Shown one piece after another: positions 48,275-54,420 of a stretch of 64,000 bases of DNA; the first letter of the stretch is position 1; the number at the start of each line of letters is the position of its first letter. The notes under the pieces were generated by a model that made no database searches, was not told where the DNA came from, and was given only the letters and a program-made list of their open reading frames with translations. Origin of the DNA: Prosopocoilus inquinatus (lineage: Eukaryota > Arthropoda > Insecta > Coleoptera > Lucanidae); contig CM069870.1 in assembly GCA_036172665.1 (NCBI GenBank), positions 43,854,001 to 43,918,000 of the forward strand. Direction: 5' to 3'. Both the position numbers and the translations under genes were made by a program.

Positions 48275-48610
48275 TTAAGAATAAGTACACAAATAGCAAT
48301 TCTTCTTCCGTGGAGGTGGACCATCTATTTCATCCAAAGAAAATTCGGTTTGATTCCAATGTTGGTGACAGAGTCTCTGACTTTGTAGATATTTACAGCG
48401 TTGATAATGGATTGGCAACTTAGGCCAGATATATTCTAGATCTACGGCTGTGACTCTGGTACATAGATACGATTTTGGAAAGTACTTCAAATCCTTATCT
48501 GGTATACTACTGAACGAACAATCTTTTTCGTACTGGTCAATAACTTCGCCAACCTTCTCTACAACATGCTTTATAATGTTCTTGCAAAATAGACGGGAGA
48601 AGAAATCCAT
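48275..48610 (-). CDS. Hypothetical protein, 111 aa, Cys/His-rich tail
   Basis: Open frame downstream of the 176-aa gene (45-base gap, same strand). The N-terminal half is helical (DFFSRLFCKNIIKHVVEKVG). The C-terminal half carries spaced Cys and His (RCKYLQSQRLCHQHW, then KKNCYLCTYS), which could bind zinc as C-x7-C-x2-H plus C-x2-C. I do not recognise the family. The close spacing suggests that it is read from the same transcript as the gene at 48656-49186. It has normal amino-acid variety for a real protein, unlike neighbouring AT-rich frames. Confidence 0.65.
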   Translation of the reverse strand: MDFFSRLFCKNIIKHVVEKVGEVIDQYEKDCSFSSIPDKDLKYFPKSYLCTRVTAVDLEYIWPKLPIHYQRCKYLQSQRLCHQHWNQTEFSLDEIDGPPPRKKNCYLCTYS

Positions 48611-48655
48611 TGCGAAGCTGAACTTTTCTTATACTAACTAAGAACCAAAGTTTCC

Positions 48656-49186
48656 TCATAATATATCACAAATGTTTAGTGTAAAAAATCCTTCATATAA
48701 CTTTGTTTGAATAAATTTATGTAAATCAAACACGTTCGTTAAAGCACACATGCAATTTTTTCTTGAGTGAAATGGACACTTGGGTTCGGATTTTTGCAAT
48801 TTTTGTACATCTTCGTAAATTTCACCCAAATCTAACACAGGTACACTTTCACCATTGCTTTTCGCTAGAATTTCACATAGAAATCGAGACTTCTCCACTC
48901 CTTTAACGTAAACGACTTTGGCTGTACAACATAAAAAGTTGATGATTGCGTCAAACTCAGATAAGGGGACGAATCCTCTATTCCAATCAATGCAATGGTG
49001 ATTGGTCATTAACCAGTTTGCAACATTTTGAAATTTTCTGGGGACCATTGACAAACTTGTGGGTGGTTGAAATAAAAAATGACTCACTTTTCTTTCACTA
49101 TCGTAAGAAGCCAACTCTTTTGGTATAAACTGATTATTTTCCACTTTAAATCCTTGAATGTCAATGACAATAAATCGTTTTTTCAT
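48656..49186 (-). CDS. Conserved Polinton-associated protein with RNase H-like look, 176 aa
   Basis: Begins with a hydrophobic strand ending in Asp (RFIVIDIQGF, D9) followed by a charged turn (FIPKELA). A central CIDWNRGFVPL segment follows, then VVYVKGVEKSRFL (about 91-103) and VPVLDLGEIYED (about 117-128). The C-terminal third has a Cys/His cluster (CPFHSRKNCMC). The order of strand-Asp, VKG..K..L and LDL resembles RNase H-fold DEDD exonuclease-like proteins, and I recall similar DIQGF...FIPKE proteins scattered in insect genomes. The DxE catalytic pair is not visible (Gln where Glu would be), so activity is doubtful. It sits 80 bp downstream of the major capsid gene on the same strand. Confidence 0.7.
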   Translation of the reverse strand: MKKRFIVIDIQGFKVENNQFIPKELASYDSERKVSHFLFQPPTSLSMVPRKFQNVANWLMTNHHCIDWNRGFVPLSEFDAIINFLCCTAKVVYVKGVEKSRFLCEILAKSNGESVPVLDLGEIYEDVQKLQKSEPKCPFHSRKNCMCALTNVFDLHKFIQTKLYEGFFTLNICDIL

Positions 49187-49266
49187 GGTTCGGTTGATGT
49201 TGCTTCTTATAAAATCAAATTAAATCAAATAGTTTTAGCTTCTCTGTTAATACTGCCATTCACGGT

Positions 49267-50487
49267 TTACATCAACTGACGGACAATTTTGGTGAGAGGT
49301 GAATAAGAGAACGCTTTGTCATGCAGAATTAAACAGTAAGCAATAGTATCAGCTTTAATATTTTCTTTAGTTGTAAACTCAATTCTTATTTCTACTGCAC
49401 TTTTATGCATTACATCTCTCTGAAAAGTGCAGTCGATTCCTATTAATGGGCAACTAGCTAATCCTTTTGGATTGAACCAAGGTTGACTGCTTTCACGATG
49501 ATAATAATTTTCCTGAAATCTGGAATACATGTCGTATATAACGGCGTATTTGTTATTTTCAATATCAATATCAATATTGTCGTACGGATAGCGTTCGCCA
49601 TTTAGAAATACCGTTAATGATTTTAACTTAACGTCATCAAACAGACTCATGTTTGCATCGACGACACCCTTTCGCTTAGTTTGAAAACCGATGATTATGT
49701 ACCTTGGCGTTTCCAACTGCGGAGCCGTTTTTACTGTCCAAGAATGACTTGTCGTAGTTGGGAGCGACGGATACTCGTGCAACTCCCAGCTTCTGAAAGG
49801 AATTTGTATTTCAACATCTCTGTCTGTCACTCTCGTTAAAGCCAATTGCTCACGTAGTCCAACAGAAATATGAGGTATACGCCATACAATTTTGTCAATT
49901 ATTAATTTAATCTTTTCCGTCTTGTTTGTTTCCAGAACTGCATCAACGTCATCATTTGCTCTGATCAATACTAATTCTTGCCTCATATTCAAGACGATCT
50001 TTTTATAATCTTCCCCAAAACCTAATAGTGTCTTTAAAGGTACACTTGCTGAGAAATCTCCCTTAACGTTGAGTATATCGCTCATTTTATCATTCTCCTG
50101 AATCCATCCTGCATTTTCCAATTTTACTGTATCGTTGCGAGTAAAAGAAAAATACCCTTTCATTGTTGATGTTATGCCAACATTTCTTACCGAATCCACC
50201 TGTACTCCGTTCAGAAGATATCTAATCTCGCTAAACATATAAGCTACCGGATTATTTATCAATTGTGCCGTCGCACTGTGTTTAGTATTATCACTAACCA
50301 AACGCAGTCTTCCCTCGACGTACAAATAACTTTCGCAAGGGAGGGTGTAATTGTCGATCTCAGGTACGGTGATACGCACTTCATCGTTATTACCAAATGA
50401 TGAACTGAATGGTAAGTGTGAATGGAACTCCATACTGGTTATTGAAGTGTCCAATTTAATTTTATCAGTTACTCCCAAAATATCCAT
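49267..50487 (-). CDS. Double jelly-roll major capsid protein
   Basis: 406 aa, usual for Polinton hexon-like proteins, which form trimeric pseudo-hexameric capsomers. The N-terminal half includes VRITVPEIDNYTLPCESYLYVEGRL-type beta strands and a conserved NNPVAYMFSEIRYLLNG turn (about residues 82-98), marking the first jelly roll. The second jelly roll shows HSWTVKT...PRYIIIGFQT (about 248-270), SLTVFLNGERYPYDN, and the C-terminal ALILHD-like strand (AYCLILHDKAFSYSP). No break or stop is seen. ATG at 50487 precedes a region with TTATAAGG (minus strand, 50586-50593) that may be its TATA box. It lies downstream of the minor capsid gene, keeping the structural genes together. Confidence 0.93.
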   Translation of the reverse strand: MDILGVTDKIKLDTSITSMEFHSHLPFSSSFGNNDEVRITVPEIDNYTLPCESYLYVEGRLRLVSDNTKHSATAQLINNPVAYMFSEIRYLLNGVQVDSVRNVGITSTMKGYFSFTRNDTVKLENAGWIQENDKMSDILNVKGDFSASVPLKTLLGFGEDYKKIVLNMRQELVLIRANDDVDAVLETNKTEKIKLIIDKIVWRIPHISVGLREQLALTRVTDRDVEIQIPFRSWELHEYPSLPTTTSHSWTVKTAPQLETPRYIIIGFQTKRKGVVDANMSLFDDVKLKSLTVFLNGERYPYDNIDIDIENNKYAVIYDMYSRFQENYYHRESSQPWFNPKGLASCPLIGIDCTFQRDVMHKSAVEIRIEFTTKENIKADTIAYCLILHDKAFSYSPLTKIVRQLM

Positions 50488-50747
50488 GTCGTTCTGTTTA
50501 GATGATGATTGCCTTACGTGTAATGATGGTGTTCACCCTTTGACGGTTACGTTTCTTCTACAGAATAATTCCCCCTATGTTAGCACCTTATAACCTAAAC
50601 TCTCTAAATATATTCGATTTCTCTGTGTCAATTTCAGTTTTTTTTGTCGACAACAGTTCAGTATCTGTTTCCGTGGTTTAAATAATACATTACGTCTAAT
50701 TCTGCTACACTCTTTCCGTTTCGAATAATTGCTATCGTAAATAATCA

Positions 50748-51482
50748 TTATGTGAATCTTCTCAAATGAAGTCTTAGAGTAATTACTTCGTTTCTAAAAT
50801 TTACTAATCGATTCTCTTGATCTAATAGTCGAATGACTATTCTCGTAATCACATTCACGGTCACTGGAAGATAAATAGCTTGAAGAGGGGATTCTATTAT
50901 TTTAAACCCTGGAGGTACATTTGGAAAGAAATGATACAAAACATGACCGGGTTCTCCGTTGTTATAAGATCCACCGGTTAGATTACATTCTATTCTTATA
51001 GCATTTACTTTATTTATTTCCACCGGAAAATCACCAATGTTATTATCGTTTACTTTCAACGTTCGCGGTTTAAAACCCAACAATTTTCCCAATGAATTTG
51101 GTTTACTAAAATCGAGCTTAACCGAACTGTGTATGGTTGCCTTTAAAGTATTATTATTTCCTTTAATGTTTATATAATCAGGGATATTGTTATTTTGAAA
51201 ATAATCTTTCAGATATTGGTTGATATCGTCTAGTTCATATGTACCTGTAGGTATAACGATAGTTTTCCAAACCGTCGTTTTTCCTGTTTCTTCATAATGT
51301 ATCAAATTATTACTTTCATCTATGTTAGGTATTGCATTAAACGTTTCAAAATTTAACAAGCACATTTCATATGTTGCCTCTTCATCGAGGTATAGTGGTG
51401 GATTCAATTCACAAAATAAAACTGATTCAGTTCCCGTAAGAGTGAATGTACACGCAACGGGTGAAGATTCCATGTTGACCAT
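50748..51482 (-). CDS. Single jelly-roll minor capsid (penton-like) protein
   Basis: 244 aa, the usual size for the Polinton penton-type protein that fills capsid vertices. Features I recognise are CTFTLTGTESVLFCELNPPLYL near the N-terminus, the IPTGTYELDDINQYLKD segment (about residues 77-93), the LLGF motif with IHSSVKLDFSK before it, and RIECNLTGGSYNNGEPGHVLYHFFP (about 162-186), all beta-rich. Start could be Met1 (51482) or Met4. It lies 22 bp after the protease stop and so probably shares its transcript. Confidence 0.88.
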   Translation of the reverse strand: MVNMESSPVACTFTLTGTESVLFCELNPPLYLDEEATYEMCLLNFETFNAIPNIDESNNLIHYEETGKTTVWKTIVIPTGTYELDDINQYLKDYFQNNNIPDYINIKGNNNTLKATIHSSVKLDFSKPNSLGKLLGFKPRTLKVNDNNIGDFPVEINKVNAIRIECNLTGGSYNNGEPGHVLYHFFPNVPPGFKIIESPLQAIYLPVTVNVITRIVIRLLDQENRLVNFRNEVITLRLHLRRFT

Positions 51483-51504
51483 CTTTCAAGTACTACATTC
51501 TTAC

Positions 51505-51912
51505 TTAACTTGTAAAGGACTTTAAAAACTGTAGACATAAGTGTCCACAATTTTGTGTATTTTGTTTCTGATACCTTTCATAATTATAGTTAATAACTCC
51601 CAATCCGTTCGACAAAAGATATTTCTCTACTTCAACTGGAGGTCGTAGATCTCCATAGCTGTCAAAATATTTTACGATTCCTCCTCTCTTATAATATGCC
51701 ACCCAATGCGTTCCTTCACCAGAATCGCTATCTAAATTCACTACTCCACTTTCATGCTTCCATATCTTTTTAGGTAAAGTATCTCTCATAAACACACCTC
51801 GAAAGAAAGGTAATTTCCATATTTTAGCATATTTCAGTATGTCAATGTTAGTCAACGGTCGCCGAGGCAAATATTTCAGTTTTTTGGATTGGATCGTAAA
51901 TATAACCCACAC
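51505..51912 (-). CDS. Adenain-like cysteine protease (virion maturation)
   Basis: 135 aa peptidase of the adenovirus/Ulp1 (C5-like) group, which processes capsid and core proteins during maturation. The catalytic set is visible: H69 in GTHWVAYY, D84 in YFDSYG, a candidate oxyanion Gln seven residues before the Cys (Q115), and C122 in QNCGHLC. The preceding LPFFRGVFMRDTLP (34-47) is typical of Polinton proteases. The frame starts at 51912, 37 bases inside the end of the PLA2-like gene, and the family-like sequence begins around residue 20, so the overlap is probably genuine. Length is short compared with adenain (about 200 aa) but normal for Polintons. Confidence 0.92.
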   Translation of the reverse strand: MWVIFTIQSKKLKYLPRRPLTNIDILKYAKIWKLPFFRGVFMRDTLPKKIWKHESGVVNLDSDSGEGTHWVAYYKRGGIVKYFDSYGDLRPPVEVEKYLLSNGLGVINYNYERYQKQNTQNCGHLCLQFLKSFTS

Positions 51913-52697
51913 CCTGTTTTGTAAGGTTTTATATAGAATCCGCTTCCCACTGCTTTTGTTTCCATAGCGCGATTATGTCGCTCTGCCTCTTTCAGTTGCT
52001 CTTTCGCAGCTTTTGCATCGTTTACCGCCTTAGCAATTGCAGCTGCACCGCCGCCGAGCGATCCTATTGCGCCCAAAGCCGCAAATAATGGAATTAAAGG
52101 TAAAAACCCTCCTCTCTTAGGAATTGGTATCACTCTTTGACGTGGAGGTCTTATTTTCTTGTGGTCCTTCTTTAAAACAGCCTGCGCCAATTTCACATTT
52201 TCTAACAGGCTCTTGTTACCATTACGTGAAATTGCATGTTGTGCTTTCCTTACAGCTTGTCGAAATGATAATTTACCACCACGCTTCTTCCTTTTACTAC
52301 GCTTTCTCTTCACTCCGTTTCCCATTCCAAGCTTTGTCTTAGCTTTCATTAAGGCGGCTACAGATAACGCAGATGCTTTTTCACCAAATCCGGCTTCTGT
52401 ACTCTTCACTCTTTTCACTGCCGCTTGATACAATTTTTTATCTGCTTCGTGACGTTTTTCTAAATCGCTACTTACAGAATATGCGATATCGTGTTGCTTG
52501 CAAGCCTCATCCAACGCATTCACACCTCTGTCTCCTCTTTTAAGTCGAACGTCTAATTTTGTGCCCAGACCGCAGTAATTGTAACCTGGTAAGTGTAACT
52601 CTACTGGTAGTTTATTAATTAACGTATTAAGTAAACCACGACCTTTTCGTTTTAAGGTGCTTCTCGTAGTGTAATCTGTTTTGACACGACGTCGCAT
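51876..52697 (-). CDS. Virion phospholipase A2-like protein fused to adenovirus-core-like tail
   Basis: 273 aa. Residues about 36-90 carry the calcium-loop motif LPGYNYCGLG (36-45) and the catalytic pair H69-D70 in ACKQHDIAYS, the layout of parvovirus VP1-type PLA2, which helps virions leave endosomes. A nuclear-localisation-like KRKRSKRKKR follows (130-139), then a basic helical region. After that come RGGFLPLIPLFAALGAIGSLGG (about 195-216), resembling the C-terminal GGFLP segment I recall from adenovirus core protein X/mu, and a short Ala/Glu helix. It is therefore probably a virion core or entry protein, perhaps cut by the protease encoded just downstream. PLA2-like proteins are known from adintoviruses. 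A minus-strand TATATAAAG lies at 52763-52771, 66 bp or more before the ATG. Confidence 0.85.
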   Translation of the reverse strand: MRRRVKTDYTTRSTLKRKGRGLLNTLINKLPVELHLPGYNYCGLGTKLDVRLKRGDRGVNALDEACKQHDIAYSVSSDLEKRHEADKKLYQAAVKRVKSTEAGFGEKASALSVAALMKAKTKLGMGNGVKRKRSKRKKRGGKLSFRQAVRKAQHAISRNGNKSLLENVKLAQAVLKKDHKKIRPPRQRVIPIPKRGGFLPLIPLFAALGAIGSLGGGAAAIAKAVNDAKAAKEQLKEAERHNRAMETKAVGSGFYIKPYKTGCGLYLRSNPKN

Positions 52698-52762
52698 TTA
52701 TGGCTTTTCTTTCTAACAGTCAACGATGTTACATGTGTACTACTTCAATACTCACTGCTTAT

Positions 52763-52771
52763 CTTTATATA
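52763..52771 (-). promoter_or_regulatory. TATA box upstream of the PLA2-protease-minor capsid cluster
   Basis: Minus-strand TATATAAAG, 66 bases before the PLA2 ATG at 52697. No clear initiator is seen 30 bases on. No comparable element separates PLA2, protease and minor capsid genes, so one promoter may serve all three. Confidence 0.5.
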
Positions 52772-52909
52772 GCGTAAAAATTTCTCTTAATTTTTTGGTT
52801 AAGTATCGTTAGTTTATTAAATAAAGGGTCAAACAGTGTTCTTAGAAAATTTTATTTATAACTGACAGTGTCATATCTAGAAATATATACATATTAAATC
52901 ACATAACAT

Positions 52910-53766
52910 TTACATATTAACAGCTTTATGCATACTTATATCAAAAATTAATTTACTAATTCCAAACATCATTAATTCATTTGTAATTGCTCCTTTCTCA
53001 GATATTTCATTATTGAGAAATGATTTAACATTTGTCTTCATATCACTTTCCATAACACTCAAGCATGGAATCATGTTGCTGTAGAATGATTTATAGTTCA
53101 ATTGTTTCAAAACTTCTAAACGATATAATACAATATCACACAATTTCCAGAGTTCCAATAGACCTTTATAAGATATATATAATGTCTCCACTCCTCTTTC
53201 TAATTTCAGTATTTTCGTTCCTTCGATGCGTTCGAAAGACGCCTTTACTGAGCTGATTTTCATTACCGGATAAATAGTTTTCTTCTCAGTAAAATACGAC
53301 TTCAAAGTGTAGTTATAAGAACAAAATTCTTTCCATTCCTCTTCTAAAAACGATATGCTCTGCCTTTTGGAACCCATAATACGTATTATCGGATCAAAAA
53401 ATGTTTCGGTACACAGTCCGACACAAATCCACTTCGTACGGCTCTTATTTAGAAAATATACACTTTGAGCTAAAAGTGGCAACTGATCTACGTCAGTCAC
53501 CTCTCTTGCTTCTGAAATCTCGGAAGGTGCTGTCTCATTAGTATCACATTGACGAAAATCTTCATCTGTGAAGTAAGGCTGGGAGAGTATTTCAAATTGA
53601 AACTCGTTTCGAACTGAGGGCATATTCAAACCGTGCTCATCCGGCTTTTCTTCTTTTGGTTTGTCAACGTTTTCAGTCAGAAGTCTTTTCTTCTGTACGT
53701 CATCAAAAGGATCGTTCACGTGCCTTCTCTTTTGCTTCAGGAAAAAATCCACTTGTTTAGATGTCA
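52910..53766 (-). CDS. Terminal hypothetical Polinton protein (about 237-285 aa)
   Basis: The open exon starts at 53766, just after a splice acceptor (TTTAACAG). The first in-frame ATG is at 53623, giving 237 aa. The roughly 48 codons between the acceptor and that ATG look protein-like (charged, with KQKRRHVNDPFDD), so an upstream exon with the real start could exist; I do not see it. The N-terminal part is acidic and disordered. From about residue 100 of the open frame a folded domain follows, mixed beta and helix, with YFLNKSRTKWICVGLC and a helical C-terminus (LLELWKLCDIVLYRLEVLKQL). No enzyme motif is recognised. It is the first leftward gene, next to the right TIR, where Polintons often keep an early or regulatory gene. 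It has its own promoter. Confidence 0.7.
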
Positions 53767-53828
53767 CTGTTAAATACAATAAAAATATACAAATTATAAA
53801 TTATTACAATAAGATGATTTAAACTTAC
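53767..53828 (-). other. 62-bp leader intron of the terminal gene
   Basis: Minus-strand donor ACAAAA|GTAAGTTT at 53828 and acceptor TTTAACAG ending at 53767. The leader exon (about 53887-53829) contains no ATG. Confidence 0.6.
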
Positions 53829-53883
53829 TTTTGTGTATGTAGGTAGGTGATTAACTTAACAACACAACTCACAGTTCTGTAAC

Positions 53884-53918
53884 AACTGAATCTATTCCCA
53901 AATGAAGAACCTTATATA
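53884..53918 (-). promoter_or_regulatory. TATA box and arthropod initiator of the terminal gene
   Basis: Minus-strand TATATAAG (53911-53918) and TCAGTT (53884-53889), with A at 53887, 31 bases from the TATA start. TCAGT is the arthropod initiator core and the spacing is textbook. This is the best promoter in the element. Confidence 0.75.
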
Positions 53919-53929
53919 ACAAGATTTTA

Positions 53930-54318
53930 GGTGGGGGTCCCTACCTCCTCCAACCTTACGGTCATATTCAAGATAAACCGTTTTTGGATCCTCCGTCAAG
54001 TTAAGGTCACGTCAAGGATAGATAATTTTTGGAACCCTCCTCTGACCTCGCTTTTAGAGGTAATGATGAGGTCACGTCAATGACATTGAAAATTTTGCAA
54101 CCTCCTCTGACTTGATCCTTAACCTTGTAGTTACATCGGCACAAAGCAAATTTTAGAACCTCCTCCGATCTTAACCTTGAACCCTCAAGGTCATTTCAAA
54201 GTTTCCTCTCGGTTACGTTAGGAACAGGTCGATTCTGGAACCTCCTCTAATCTTGACCTTGATCGAGGTCACCTCAAGGTCATGGCCTTGAAGTTTAAGG
54301 TCATGGTGAGGTCACGTC
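53930..54318. repeat. Decayed subterminal repeats at the right end
   Basis: Five to six diverged copies, 75-90 bp apart, of a TIR-derived motif: a T-rich block, then GGAACCTCCTC, then a GACCTTGA-like tail. Copies start near 53950, 53980, 54030, 54090, 54150 and 54235. They get closer to the TIR tip sequence toward the terminus. The left end has 11-bp repeats instead, so the two ends are unlike inside the TIR. Confidence 0.75.
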
Positions 54319-54414
54319 AGGAATAGGCCGATTCTGGAACCTCCTCCGACCTTGACCTTGAACTTTATTGGTCAAGGTCGGAGGAGGTTCCAGAATCGGC
54401 CTATTCCTACTACT
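54265..54414 (-). repeat. Polinton right terminal inverted repeat
   Basis: Reverse complement of 35228-35377, ending ACTACT. The outer part has one substitution relative to the left copy; the inner part differs by small indels. Confidence 0.93.
54319..54408. repeat. Terminal hairpin palindrome, right
   Basis: Same 39-bp arms and 12-base loop as at the left end. The loop differs from the left one by a single base. Confidence 0.95.
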
Positions 54415-54420
54415 ATGTAT
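54415..54420. other. Polinton target-site duplication, right
   Basis: ATGTAT, identical to 35222-35227. The satellite continues in the same monomer phase. Confidence 0.95.

Larger units (their letters stand above)
35228..54414. mobile_element. Complete Polinton/Maverick (adintovirus-like) element
   Basis: A 19187-bp element with 5'-AG...CT-3' ends, 6-bp target duplication and about 150-bp terminal inverted repeats. It codes for protein-primed DNA polymerase B, retroviral-type integrase, packaging ATPase, adenain-like protease, and double and single jelly-roll capsid proteins. These are the defining Polinton genes plus the full virion set. A phospholipase A2-like protein is also present, which I recall from adintoviruses. 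All main frames are open. The first 99 bases of the two ends differ at one base, indicating recent insertion. Only PolB runs rightward; the other genes run leftward and converge with it at about 40.2 kb. Base composition is AT-rich and unlike the satellite around it. Confidence 0.97.
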
